This document shows positions 36,304-45,050 of a DNA stretch of 64,000 nucleotides, one piece after another (position 1 is the first letter of the stretch; each line of letters starts with the position of its first letter). The stretch spans positions 868,001 to 932,000 of the forward strand of contig NZ_CP109485.1 in the NCBI RefSeq assembly GCF_035918235.1. Direction: 5' to 3'. The notes beneath the pieces are model-generated. The model was not told the origin of the DNA, did no database searches, and saw nothing but the letters and a program-made list of their open reading frames with translations. This DNA comes from Streptomyces sp. NBC_01445 (lineage in GTDB: Bacteria > Actinomycetota > Actinomycetes > Streptomycetales > Streptomycetaceae). The position numbers and the translations under genes are program-made.

Positions 36304-39084
36304 TCAGATCTCCGGTTCGACCCACTGCTCAAGGAAGTCGTCACCGAGGTCGGGTACGAGGTCCTCTTCCCCGCCGTACGGGGACAGCTCGGCCCAGATC
36401 ACCTTGCCGCGCGGCGGATAGCGCGTGCCCCAGCGTTCGGCGTAGTGGGCGACGAGGAACAGCCCTCGTCCGCCCTCGTCGGTGGTGGCGGCCCGGCGCA
36501 GATGGGGCGCTGTGCTGCTGCCGTCGGAAATCTCGCAGATCAGGGTGCGGTCGTACAGCATGCGGACCTTGATCGGCTGCGTGCCGTGGCGGATGGCGTT
36601 GGTGATCAGTTCGCTGAGGATGAGCTCGGTGGTGAACGCGATCCCGTCGAGGCCCCAGTCGTCGAGCCGGCGCAGGCACGCGGAGCGTACGGGGGCGACG
36701 GCCGCCGGATCGGACGGCACGTCCCATTCGGCGACCCGGCCGGGGTCGAGAAGCCGGGTGCGGGCGACCATCAGGGCGACGTCGTCGTCGGGCCGCTCCG
36801 GCATCACGGCGTCGAGGACGTCCGTGCAGGTCTCCTGCGGTGTGCGGTTCGCTCCGTTGGACAGAGCGGCACGCAACAGCTCGATGCCGGTGTCGAAGTC
36901 GCGGTGCCGGCCCTCGATCAAGCCGTCGGTGTACAGCACGAGTTGGGAGCCTTCGGGCAGGAGCAGCTCGAGGGTCTCCATCGGCATGCCGTCGCCGAGT
37001 CCGAGGGGCGGGGACACGGGTACGTCGAGGAGAGTGACGGTTCCGTCGGGGCGGACCACCGCTGGTCCGGGGTGGCCGGACGAGGCCATCGTCACGTGTC
37101 CGGTGACCGCGTCGTAGATCGCGTACAGGCAGGTCGCCCCGATGATGCCCGCGCCGTCGCCCTCGCGTACCACGTCGGCGTCGATGCGGGCGACCTGTTC
37201 GTCGAGGTGGCTCAGGAGTTCGTCGGGGGTCAGGTCGAGGGACGAGAAGTTGTGGACTGCGGTGCGCAGTTGCCCCATGGTGGCCGCCGCGCGTACGCCG
37301 TGCCCGACGACGTCGCCGACGACGAGGGCGACGCGGGCGCCGGGCAACGGGATGAGGTCGAACCAGTCGCCGCCGACCCCCGCTTCGGCGGGCAGGTAAT
37401 GGTGGGCGACCTCGAGCGCGGACTGCTCGGGGAGCGCTCCGGGCAGGAGGCTGCGTTGCAGGGTGACGGCCATGGCGTGTTCGCGGGTGAAGCGGCGGGC
37501 GTTGTCGATCGCCACGGCGGCGCGGGCAGCCAGCTCTTCGGCGGTGGACAGGTCGTCCGGCTCGAAAGGCTCGGTGCTCTCCATGCGCCAGAAGTCCGCG
37601 AGGCCGAGCACGACGCCGCGTGCGCTCAGGGGCACGCTGATCAGGGAGCGGACGCCGTGTTCCAGAATCCGCCTGGCGCGCTCGGGGTCCTGCGTCCGCC
37701 AGCCGCCGACCGCGCGCAGATCGCCCTCGAGTACCGCACGGCCGTCGCTCATGGACAGGGCCATCGGGGTCGCGGGGGCGAACCGGATCAGTTCGCCCAC
37801 GGGATAGAACACGTCCTTGCGCGAGATGCCCGTGACGGCCGCGCGCCGCATTTCGGTGGTGTCGCCGCTGGGCTCGCCGCCCCGTATGACGCCGTCCAGG
37901 AGTTCTACGGTGACGACGTCCGCGAAGCGGGGGACGGCGACATCGGCCAGTTCCTCCGCGGTGTGTATGACGTCCAGGGTCGTGCCGATGCGTACGCCCG
38001 CGTCGTAGAGGAGTTGCAGGCGTTCCCTGGCCGACTGCGCCTTGCCCGCGAGGGCCCGCAGTTCGGTGGAGTCCCGCAGTGTCACCGCGTTACCGGCGGG
38101 CCCGCCGTACAGGGCCGTCGGCCGTACGTTCACCGCGAGCAGGCGGTCGCCCGCGCGGTGCACCTCGTCGGTCACGACCTGTTCGGCGACGAGGAGTTCG
38201 GCCATGTGCGGGGCGAGGCCGAGGTCCGCGATGGCGCGACCTTCCGCACCCGGCGGCAGTCCGAGGAGCCGTTTCGCCTCGTCGTTGGCGAGCAGCAGGC
38301 GGCCGTCCCCACTGGTGATGAGCACGCCTTCCTTCACGGCGTGCAGGACCGCGTCATGGTGCTCGTACATCCGCGAGAGCTCGGCGGGATCCAGGCCGTG
38401 GGTCTGGCGCCGCACCCTCCTGCTCACAAGGACCGAACCGGCCGTCACGACGAGTAGCGCGCCCGCGGCGGACCCCAGGAGCATGGGCAGTCTGTCCGAC
38501 ACCCCGGCGTTTATGTTCTCCACGGTGATCCCGACGCTCACGAGGCCGACGACGGAACCGTCGGTGTCGATGACCGGGACGGTCGTGTTCACGGCGGGTC
38601 CGACGGATGTGTTGAAGGTGCTGGTGATCGCATGGCCGGCGAGCGCGTGCGCGAACGAGCCGATCACGCGCTTGCCGATCAGGCTCGGGTCGGGGTGGGA
38701 CCAGCGGATGCCGGCCGGGCTGAACGTCACGACGTAGTCGACGCCGGCCGCCTTGCGGACCGCTTCCGCGCTGGGCTGGAGCACGGCGCTCGGGTCGGCG
38801 GACTTCATGGCGCTCAGCGTCCCCGGGGAGTGGGCGAACGCCTCGGCGGTCGCGACCGAGTGCTGCCTGGCCTCCCGCATGGACGAGTCCCTGGTCTGGA
38901 GCACGAGCGCCGCCCCGGCCGCGACAACGAGCAGCACGGTCAGTGTCAGCTGCAGCAGAAACACCTGGCCTGCGACGCTGTGCACGCTGACAAGGGAGCG
39001 GAGGCTCTGTCCCCAGGAGGGCCGTGGCTCCCCGAAGACGGTTCCCTCCTGTCGGGCGGCAGGCCGCCCGAGGGACTGCGTCAT
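36304..39084 (-). CDS. Multidomain sensor SpoIIE-type phosphatase
   Basis: A 926-residue membrane signalling protein. Order: cytoplasmic N-terminus, membrane span about 37-62, extracytoplasmic CitA-like Cache domain to about 200 (DYVVTFSPAGIRWSHPDPSL), second span about 200-222, PAS domain (HDAVLHAVKEGVLITSGDGR), GAF domain about 350-530, SpoIIE/PP2C phosphatase about 545-770 (GVGGDWFDLIPLPGARVALV, GDVVGHGVRAAATM), and an HATPase_c anti-sigma-kinase-like domain to the end (ELILSELITNAIRHGT; GGRGLFLVAHYAERWGTRY). The architecture joins sensing, anti-sigma-antagonist dephosphorylation and serine-kinase activity in one chain. The Cache region resembles dicarboxylate sensors, so an organic acid is a possible signal (inference). 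Confidence 0.93.
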   Translation of the reverse strand: MTQSLGRPAARQEGTVFGEPRPSWGQSLRSLVSVHSVAGQVFLLQLTLTVLLVVAAGAALVLQTRDSSMREARQHSVATAEAFAHSPGTLSAMKSADPSAVLQPSAEAVRKAAGVDYVVTFSPAGIRWSHPDPSLIGKRVIGSFAHALAGHAITSTFNTSVGPAVNTTVPVIDTDGSVVGLVSVGITVENINAGVSDRLPMLLGSAAGALLVVTAGSVLVSRRVRRQTHGLDPAELSRMYEHHDAVLHAVKEGVLITSGDGRLLLANDEAKRLLGLPPGAEGRAIADLGLAPHMAELLVAEQVVTDEVHRAGDRLLAVNVRPTALYGGPAGNAVTLRDSTELRALAGKAQSARERLQLLYDAGVRIGTTLDVIHTAEELADVAVPRFADVVTVELLDGVIRGGEPSGDTTEMRRAAVTGISRKDVFYPVGELIRFAPATPMALSMSDGRAVLEGDLRAVGGWRTQDPERARRILEHGVRSLISVPLSARGVVLGLADFWRMESTEPFEPDDLSTAEELAARAAVAIDNARRFTREHAMAVTLQRSLLPGALPEQSALEVAHHYLPAEAGVGGDWFDLIPLPGARVALVVGDVVGHGVRAAATMGQLRTAVHNFSSLDLTPDELLSHLDEQVARIDADVVREGDGAGIIGATCLYAIYDAVTGHVTMASSGHPGPAVVRPDGTVTLLDVPVSPPLGLGDGMPMETLELLLPEGSQLVLYTDGLIEGRHRDFDTGIELLRAALSNGANRTPQETCTDVLDAVMPERPDDDVALMVARTRLLDPGRVAEWDVPSDPAAVAPVRSACLRRLDDWGLDGIAFTTELILSELITNAIRHGTQPIKVRMLYDRTLICEISDGSSTAPHLRRAATTDEGGRGLFLVAHYAERWGTRYPPRGKVIWAELSPYGGEEDLVPDLGDDFLEQWVEPEI

Positions 39085-39192
39085 ATCCCCTTTGTAACAC
39101 TGTGCGTAATCAGGGGCGAAGCGCCGGCCGGAGAACCGCTGCGGACCGCGCCGGCGGCGAGTTCCCTCACGAGGAGTGACCCGGTGAACGCG

Positions 39193-39624
39193 TCAGCCTG
39201 CCTGTGATCCGTAAACGCGCTCGACTGTCATCGTCATGAGCACCCTGCGGTCCGACACCATCACCGACCGGTACTCGTCCCAGTCGGGGTGCTCGCCGGA
39301 CGCGGCGCGGTAATAGCTCACGAGGGCCTCGACCTCGAGGCCGTGCGGGTCCGTTCCCGGTCCTACGAGCGTCACCGGGCCCTCGGCCGTGGCCCATGAC
39401 CAGCCGTCGGCGCTGGTGACCTCCAGGGCGGCGCGCGGGTCACGGCGCAGATTCGCCGTCTTGGCGCGTCCCTCGGTCATCGAGACGTAGAGGAGACCTG
39501 CCTCCTCGTCGTAGAAGGGCATGACGGGGGAAAGCTGAGGCAGGCCGTCCGACTTGATCGTGGCGAGAACACCGAGTCGGCTCTGGGCGAGCAGCGTGCG
39601 CGGGCTGAACGAAGTGTCGGTCAT
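39193..39624 (-). CDS. PPOX-class F420/FMN-dependent oxidoreductase
   Basis: A 143-residue split-barrel flavin/deazaflavin-binding protein. The start MTDTSFSPRTLLAQSRLGVL is followed by ATIKSDGLPQLSPVMPFYDE, TAEGPVTLVGPGTDPHG and a YYRAASGEHPDWDEYRSVMV segment, characteristic of actinobacterial PPOX-class F420-dependent family proteins. Substrate unknown. The start at 39624 is chosen because upstream in-frame sequence lacks resemblance. Confidence 0.85.
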   Translation of the reverse strand: MTDTSFSPRTLLAQSRLGVLATIKSDGLPQLSPVMPFYDEEAGLLYVSMTEGRAKTANLRRDPRAALEVTSADGWSWATAEGPVTLVGPGTDPHGLEVEALVSYYRAASGEHPDWDEYRSVMVSDRRVLMTMTVERVYGSQAG

Positions 39625-39765
39625 ATGCAAGTTCAAGTCCCGATCTGACGCCGCTATTCCCCTTGGACACACGCTCACCGCATCGCAGGGCCGGGGTCCC
39701 GCAGTCCCGCAGCTCACGGATGGGAGACTGGTCTGCCATTTGGCTTCGAGGGGATGGACGGGATC

Positions 39766-40275
39766 ATGCGACGCCGTCAGGTGACGACACACATCGTGGC
39801 ACTGGTCATGGCGGTGACCGCGACAGCGGCCGCGACGGGCTGTACCCGCCTTCTCGACGACAAGGGCCCGCTGCCGTCACGGTCCGCGGAACCGCGGCTG
39901 TCGGCGGACACGGCGGTGCGCGAACTGACGTCCGCGCTGGCGGCGGAGGGCGTCACGCTCGATCGTGCACCCCAGGACCAGATCGCGATCGAGTGCACCG
40001 AGCGCCTGACGGGCCGTGGCGAACCGGCGAAGGCCGGCGCGGCCCTGAAGTCCGGTTTCGCCCGTGCCCGTTCCGACCACGGCTGGAAGAGCGGCCCGGA
40101 CATCGGCAGCACGTCACTCACCCTGCGCAAGGGCAACTGGACGGCGGCGGCCACCCTCCCGCCCGCGACGGCGGCGTCCCCCGCGACGCCGGTCACGATC
40201 ATCGTCAACCTCGTGTGCGACGGCGCCCGCTCGAAGTCCGGGACGGGCACCTCGCCGACCCCGGCCGCGTCCTGA
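39766..40275 (+). CDS. Putative lipoprotein
   Basis: A 169-residue protein: MRRRQ start, hydrophobic segment, then a lipobox-like AATGC (Cys about residue 26). The mature region is about 140 residues with two further Cys (IAIECTERL, VNLVCDGAR) that may pair, ending in a Ser/Thr/Pro tail. Function unknown. The ATG at 39754, four codons upstream, is also possible. Confidence 0.65.
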   Translation: MRRRQVTTHIVALVMAVTATAAATGCTRLLDDKGPLPSRSAEPRLSADTAVRELTSALAAEGVTLDRAPQDQIAIECTERLTGRGEPAKAGAALKSGFARARSDHGWKSGPDIGSTSLTLRKGNWTAAATLPPATAASPATPVTIIVNLVCDGARSKSGTGTSPTPAAS

Positions 40276-40297
40276 GCGTGACGTTTTCGGGCCTCGG

Positions 40298-40651
40298 CTA
40301 CTCGCCCGGCCGCGCCGCCTCCGCACGCAGTTTCGCGGCCCGTTCGGTCGGGTCGTAGGCCGGTCCGACGCCCTCGATCAGCAGCAGATCGCCCTCGATG
40401 TGGTCGGTCCGCAGCCGCAGAATGTCCTGGTACGGGGGCGAGTTGTACCAGGCACGCGCCTCGGCGAGGCCGGGGAACTCGATCAGCACCATGCTGCCTG
40501 GCCAGCTCCCCTCGACCACTTCGGCGGGCGGGCCGTGGATGACGAAGCGGCCCTCGAAGGGGTCGAGCGTGGCCTGGATGCGCTCCAGGTACTCGATGAT
40601 GTCGGCGTGATGCCGGCGGCTGCGGAGATGCGCGAAGCCATAGGCGGGCAC
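40298..40651 (-). CDS. DUF1330-family protein
   Basis: A 117-residue ferredoxin-fold (dimeric alpha/beta-barrel) protein of the DUF1330 type: YLERIQATLDPFEGRFVIHG, a GSWPGSMVLIEFPGLAEARA segment, then WYNSPPYQDILRLR. These features are typical. Biochemical role unknown; probably a small cytosolic binding protein or isomerase-like enzyme. It converges with the lipoprotein gene 23 bp away. Confidence 0.88.
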   Translation of the reverse strand: MPAYGFAHLRSRRHHADIIEYLERIQATLDPFEGRFVIHGPPAEVVEGSWPGSMVLIEFPGLAEARAWYNSPPYQDILRLRTDHIEGDLLLIEGVGPAYDPTERAAKLRAEAARPGE

Positions 40652-40794
40652 GGTCGGGCTCCCTCGTTCAGGTCCTCGCGGTGCGGGGACGAGGACCCGA
40701 ACGTAGACCGGGGGCGTTTGAGGGGTCGATTACCTCTGAGGTAGTTGCCAGGGAGCCGCCGCGGCGTTCACGGGACAACCCCCTGGACCATGGT

Positions 40795-41331
40795 TCAGGA
40801 AAGGGCCCCCACGTGCGCGAGGGCCTGCTTCAGGAGGACGCCGTGCCCGCCCGGCATCTCGTTCTGGACCATCTGCGACGAGGCCTCCTCCGGAGTGAAC
40901 CAGACCAGGTCGAGTGCGTCCTGCCGGGGCCGGCAGTCACCGCTCACGGGGACGATGTACGCGAGCGACACGGCATGCTGGCGAGGGTCGTGGAACGGCG
41001 TGACGCCGAGCGTCGGGAAGTACTCGGCGACAGTGAAAGGCTGCAGGGACGCCGGCACGCGCGGCAGGGCGACCGGGCCGAGGTCCTTCTCCAGATGACG
41101 CAGCAGCGCGTCACGGACGCGTTCGTGGTGCAGCACCCGGCCGGAGACGAAGGAGCGGCTGACCGTCCCGTCCCGCCCGATACGCAACAGCAGTCCGATG
41201 TGGGTGACTTCACCATTGTTGTCGACTCGCACCGGTACGGCTTCGACGTACAGGATCGGCATGCGGGCGCGCGCCAGTTCAAGATCGTCGGAGGTGAGCC
41301 AGCCGGGCGTGGTTTCGGTCGTATCAGACAT
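40795..41331 (-). CDS. NUDIX-fold protein with degenerate Nudix box (DUF4916-like)
   Basis: A 178-residue protein of the actinobacterial Nudix-related DUF4916 type (name from memory). The Nudix helix is recognisable (G-x5-E-x7-R frame starting at SGRVLHHERVRDALL), but the REUxEExGU core reads RHLEKDLGP, so most catalytic, metal-binding glutamates are replaced. That argues for a binding or regulatory role rather than pyrophosphohydrolase activity. The start at 41331 lacks a strong ribosome-binding site. No operon partner is evident. Confidence 0.75.
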   Translation of the reverse strand: MSDTTETTPGWLTSDDLELARARMPILYVEAVPVRVDNNGEVTHIGLLLRIGRDGTVSRSFVSGRVLHHERVRDALLRHLEKDLGPVALPRVPASLQPFTVAEYFPTLGVTPFHDPRQHAVSLAYIVPVSGDCRPRQDALDLVWFTPEEASSQMVQNEMPGGHGVLLKQALAHVGALS

Positions 41332-41417
41332 TGGGCGATCGTACTTTCAACGTCCCCCGCGTCACGCACGCCGCTCCCGGCAACACCCCGATCGGGGACG
41401 GACGGTCGTACACGAAT

Positions 41418-41855
41418 TCAGGCAAACGGCACGAGGTGGAACACCGGGTGCCGCGCCGACTCCGCGGCGAACTCCTCGTCGGTCGAATCCGGCGTCACGT
41501 CGAAGTAGGCCCGGGTGACCGGCACTTCCCGCAGGTACTGCCGCAGTACGGGGACGCTTTCCTCGGGGCCGAGTTCGACCACGCGCAGGTTCTGCGACCG
41601 GCCGCCGCGGCTCAGGCCGACCTCGCCGGCGACGCGCGCGTTGCGCACCCAGTCGCCGACCCCGTAGGCGGCGACGAGCCAGCGCTCACCGCCCGCCGAC
41701 ATCACGTCGACCGGGGTGGAGTACGGGCGGCCCGACTTCCTGCCCTTCACGGTCAGGATGTAGCGGTAGCCCTTGCCGATCCCCAGCCGGGTCATGGTCG
41801 CGAACACCCGGTTGACGGCGCGTGTCCCGAGTCCGACACGGTATGACTTCGCCAT
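41418..41855 (-). CDS. Deazaflavin (F420)-dependent nitroreductase-family protein
   Basis: A 145-residue Ddn/DUF385-type split barrel. The motif [20 protein letters not shown] and the [20 protein letters not shown] segment (F420-contact region) define the family, which reduces quinones or nitro compounds with reduced F420. GAGGAGG lies six bases before the start at 41855. It is divergent from the DUF1348 gene (131 bp gap). Confidence 0.9.
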   Translation of the reverse strand: MAKSYRVGLGTRAVNRVFATMTRLGIGKGYRYILTVKGRKSGRPYSTPVDVMSAGGERWLVAAYGVGDWVRNARVAGEVGLSRGGRSQNLRVVELGPEESVPVLRQYLREVPVTRAYFDVTPDSTDEEFAAESARHPVFHLVPFA

Positions 41856-41986
41856 GCGCCCCTCCTCTGCTTCCGACCTGCCGTGCTCGATCCTGTCCTC
41901 AGCGAACTCGTCCTGGTCGCCTACGCGCCGAAAGCCTACGTTCTCCTGTTGGAACAGCCCCAGTTGACCATTCGAAGGCAGGCAAC

Positions 41987-42454
41987 ATGTCCACACGCCC
42001 ACCCCTCCCGCCTTTCACCCGCGAGACTGCGATCGAGAAGGTACGCCTCGCAGAGGACGGCTGGAACAGCCGCTCCCCGCAGAAGGTCGCCCTGGCCTAC
42101 AGCGCGGACTCACGTTGGCGCAATCGCGCGGAGTTCGTCACCGGCCGGGACGCGATCGTGGAGTTCCTGTCGCGCAAGTGGAACCGGGAACTGGACTACC
42201 GGCTCATCAAGGAGCTGTGGGCCTTCGACGGCCACCGCATCGCGGTCCGCTTCGCCTACGAATGGCATGACGACTCCGGCCACTGGTTCCGTTCGTACGG
42301 CAACGAGAACTGGGAGTTCGACGACGACGGCCTGATGCGCACCCGCCACGCGAGCATCAACGACCTGCCGATCGAGGAGTCCGAGCGCAAATATCGCTGG
42401 CCGCTCGGGCGCCGCCCCGACGACCACCCGGGCCTCACCGATCTCGGTCTGTGA
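41987..42454 (+). CDS. NTF2-like protein (DUF1348-like)
   Basis: A 155-residue SnoaL/NTF2-fold protein of the DUF1348 kind: [20 protein letters not shown], then [40 protein letters not shown], and a closing [20 protein letters not shown] segment. A very well conserved cytosolic family of unknown function. AGGCAAC precedes the start. A strong hairpin follows 40 bp downstream. Confidence 0.88.
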   Translation: MSTRPPLPPFTRETAIEKVRLAEDGWNSRSPQKVALAYSADSRWRNRAEFVTGRDAIVEFLSRKWNRELDYRLIKELWAFDGHRIAVRFAYEWHDDSGHWFRSYGNENWEFDDDGLMRTRHASINDLPIEESERKYRWPLGRRPDDHPGLTDLGL

Positions 42455-42493
42455 ACACGCCGACGCCGCTCGCCGCGATGTGACGGCGTAGCG

Positions 42494-42523
42494 CCCCGCC
42501 GTCACGGGGATGGGACGGCGGGG
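42494..42523. terminator. Hairpin between convergent genes
   Basis: CCCCGCCGTC pairs with GACGGCGGGG around a 10-nt loop. It lies between the DUF1348-like gene and the convergent CGNR gene and may terminate both. Confidence 0.7.
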
Positions 42524-42644
42524 GCTGCCACGTCGAGCGTGACTGTTCAAGTTTCACAGACTCAGGGCGTGATCGGAAGCACGCCTCGCGAACGGACGGA
42601 CACACGCGGCCACGAAGGCCCGGCACCCAACTCCCCCTCCCCGC

Positions 42645-43232
42645 CTAACCGTTGGCCGTGGTCGCCTTGTGGCGCTGGTAATAGCGGGCCACGCGCGCGC
42701 GATTGCCGCACCGGGCGGCCGAGCACCAGCGGCGGCGGGGGTGGGCCGGCAGGAACAGCAGCACGCAGTCCTCGGCCTCGCACTGCCTGACCCTGGCGAT
42801 CCCGGGGTCGGTGAGGAGGTCGGCGGCGGACTCCGCCAGGTGGGCGGCGAGGCGGACACCCAGTGATCCGGTTCGGCGGGGCGCCGCTGTCACGGCAGCG
42901 CCGTCCCAGGCCAGTTCGCGGACGGCCGGCGCGAGGCGCTGCGCCTCGGTCAGCGCACGCAGGGCCGAGTCGGGGGGTACTTTTCCGTCGGTCACCGCGC
43001 GGAGGGTGGCCTCGATGTGAGCGCGGACGGCGTGGACTGCGGCGAGGTCGTCCGCGCTCGGGGTGGCGCGACCGAAGCCCTCAGGGAGTCGGTCCCCTTC
43101 GAGGTCCAGCCAGACGGCGAGGCGTCGTGGCGTGTCGATCAGGTCGGCGGGGCGGCCGTCGGGCCCCGTCGGCCGGGTGTTGACGAGGTCCAATGCCAGG
43201 GGTTCGCCGGTCAGCGGTTCACCGTCACTCAT
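42645..43232 (-). CDS. CGNR zinc-finger regulator (ABATE domain), copy 2
   Basis: A 195-residue regulator with the ABATE domain (GEPLALDLVNTRP; LIDTPRRLAVWLDLEGDRLP) and a C-terminal treble clef: VRQCEAEDCVLLFLPAHPRR, then RWCSAARCGNRARVARYYQR. The start at 43232 has AGGAG only one base from the ATG and a TAGCAT -10 box seven bases upstream of the ATG, so the message is likely leaderless. It is divergent from an alpha/beta hydrolase, the same layout as the CGNR/epoxide hydrolase pair at 19-21 kb. Confidence 0.9.
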   Translation of the reverse strand: MSDGEPLTGEPLALDLVNTRPTGPDGRPADLIDTPRRLAVWLDLEGDRLPEGFGRATPSADDLAAVHAVRAHIEATLRAVTDGKVPPDSALRALTEAQRLAPAVRELAWDGAAVTAAPRRTGSLGVRLAAHLAESAADLLTDPGIARVRQCEAEDCVLLFLPAHPRRRWCSAARCGNRARVARYYQRHKATTANG

Positions 43233-43255
43233 ACTCCTAATGCTACATCTCGCCA

Positions 43256-43285
43256 TTGACACGTTAGAAGAGGAGTCGCTATAAC
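43256..43285 (+). promoter_or_regulatory. Promoter for the alpha/beta hydrolase gene
   Basis: TTGACA (43256-43261), an 18-bp spacer and TATAAC (43280-43285) form a near-consensus vegetative promoter. Two related stretches flank it: CTAATGC...TCTCGC at 43237 and at 43298, 61 bp apart, which may be regulator sites. Confidence 0.65.
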
Positions 43286-43330
43286 TGGTCGCCCTAACTA
43301 ATGCATCTTCTCGCACCGGAGGCATGTGAC

Positions 43331-44218
43331 ATGGAGTCCCGGACCGCACCCCGCGTCGCACTTCCCGCCCGAACCGCCCACCGGCGCATCGACGTTGACG
43401 GCGTCGACGTCTTCTACCGTGAGTCCCTTCCGGAGCGTGCCGACGCCCCCGTACTCCTGCTTCTGCACGGCTTTCCGTCGGCCTCGCACCAGTTCCGTCG
43501 CCTGATCGACACCCTGGGCACGCACTACCGGCTCATCGCACCCGACTACCCCGGCTTCGGTCACACTTCGGCGCCCTACGGCTTCGAGTACAGCTTCGAC
43601 CGGCTCGCCGCCGTCACCGAAGGCTTCGTCGAACGCCTGGGCCTGACCCGGTTCGCCCTCTATCTCTTCGACTTCGGCGCACCCGTCGGCTTCCGCCTCG
43701 CGCTGCGCCACCCGGAGCGGATCACCGGTCTGATCGTGCAGAACGGCAACGCCTACGCAGAAGGCCTGTCGGACGCGGCGCGCGACTTCACCGCGCTCAC
43801 CCCGGACGCTCCCGGGGCCGAGCAGACCGTCATGGGCCTGTTCACCGAGGCGGCCACCCGCTCCCAGTACGAGGGCGGCACCTCCGATACCGCGCTGGTC
43901 GCCCCCGAGGGCTGGCTGCTCGACCAGCACTTCCTGGACCTGCCGGGCCGTAAGCAGGCCCAACTGGCCCTGGCCTACGACTACAAGAGCAACGTCGCCG
44001 CCTACCCGGCCTGGCAGCAGTGGCTGCGCCGGCACCGGCCGCCGACGCTGATCACCTGGGGCGTCAACGACCCCTTCTTCCCCGAGCCGGGCGCCCGCGC
44101 CTACCTCCGGGACGTCCCTGACGCGGAGCTGCACCTCTTCGAGACGGGCCACTTCGCCCTGGAGGACCATCTGCCGCAGATCGCCCCTCTGATCGCCGAC
44201 TTCCTGGACCGCCTCTGA
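43331..44218 (+). CDS. Alpha/beta hydrolase with Asp nucleophile (dehalogenase/epoxide hydrolase type)
   Basis: A 295-residue alpha/beta-fold hydrolase. The oxyanion motif is LLHGFPSASHQF. The nucleophile-elbow position holds Asp (LYLFDFGAPVGFRLAL) rather than Ser, as in haloalkane dehalogenases and epoxide hydrolases. The catalytic acid is probably in WGVNDPFF and the His in TGHFALEDH. The start at 43331 is chosen for GGAGG eight bases upstream; ATG 43301 is less likely. It is divergent from and probably controlled by the CGNR regulator. Substrate unknown. Confidence 0.88.
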   Translation: MESRTAPRVALPARTAHRRIDVDGVDVFYRESLPERADAPVLLLLHGFPSASHQFRRLIDTLGTHYRLIAPDYPGFGHTSAPYGFEYSFDRLAAVTEGFVERLGLTRFALYLFDFGAPVGFRLALRHPERITGLIVQNGNAYAEGLSDAARDFTALTPDAPGAEQTVMGLFTEAATRSQYEGGTSDTALVAPEGWLLDQHFLDLPGRKQAQLALAYDYKSNVAAYPAWQQWLRRHRPPTLITWGVNDPFFPEPGARAYLRDVPDAELHLFETGHFALEDHLPQIAPLIADFLDRL

Positions 44219-44441
44219 TCCTCCGTGGACGGCCTGCGGCCCGAGGCGCGCACGAGCCTGCCGGGGTGGCGCAAGTCCTGCTCATCGGGGACCTGTTGGC
44301 GCGTACGTCTCCCCTGCCGGAGGCGGTGATGGGCGGCCTCGCGGTACGTGCGAAGTGGTCCGCGGGGCCGCCCGGGTGCGCCGTCCTGTCAGGGCGCCCA
44401 TCGCCGACCGTACGCACAAGATCCTCGCCCGGCGCCCTGAG

Positions 44442-44945
44442 TTACGCCGTCCGGGATCCTCCGGGCGCGGGCCGCTGAGCCAGGTCCATCTCCCCGACCA
44501 CCTGGTCATCGCTCATCTCACCGGTCAGCCGGAATCCGAGCCCCAGGTAGAACCCCTCCGGGCCGCTCGCGCCGGGGTGCCACGTGACCGTGAGGCGGGT
44601 CCCGCCGCGGCTCCGGATCGCGTCGGCCACGGACTCGACCGCGAAGCGGCCGTACCCCCGCCCCTGTTCACCGGCCGCGATGTTCAGGCGCCAGAGTCCG
44701 GAGCGCACGTCGTTGCCCGTACCGTCCCCGGCGAAATCGATGTCGAAGAAGGCCATGAGGAAGCCGACGGCCCTGCCGCCGTCCATGATCAGCCGGGGCC
44801 AGGCCACTCCGGGATGCACGTAGGCCTCGGCGAGGGACTTCACCACGGGGGCGACCAGGTGTTCCTGGTCCGGCGGGACCTTGAGGGCTGTCGCGGTCTC
44901 GAAGTCGGCCGGGGTGATCGCCTCCAGGCGAGGCTGCGTCGTCAT
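44442..44945 (-). CDS. GNAT-family N-acetyltransferase
   Basis: A 167-residue acetyltransferase. The core is FLMAFFDIDF (strand 4), RLNIAAGEQGRGYGRFAVES with the acetyl-CoA-binding QGRGYG loop, and PEGFYLGLGFRLTGE at the end, close to diamine/spermidine acetyltransferase-like members. Acceptor unknown. The 223-bp stretch between it and the hydrolase gene holds no recognisable gene. It lies 105 bp downstream of the large glycoside hydrolase gene on the same strand. Confidence 0.88.
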   Translation of the reverse strand: MTTQPRLEAITPADFETATALKVPPDQEHLVAPVVKSLAEAYVHPGVAWPRLIMDGGRAVGFLMAFFDIDFAGDGTGNDVRSGLWRLNIAAGEQGRGYGRFAVESVADAIRSRGGTRLTVTWHPGASGPEGFYLGLGFRLTGEMSDDQVVGEMDLAQRPAPGGSRTA

Positions 44946-45050
44946 GCCTGCACCCTCTGCGCCACAGGAGGGCGGATCAAGTGCTTTTCGGCGCCATGCG
45001 ACGGGCGGCCTCCAGTCGTGCCACGTCTCCCGGTTCGCGGGGCATGCGGC

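Noticed and set aside
44219..44441. Possible small gene between the hydrolase and GNAT genes
   Set aside because: The plus-strand frame starting near 44266 lacks a ribosome-binding site and its second half becomes Ser/Pro/Arg low-complexity.
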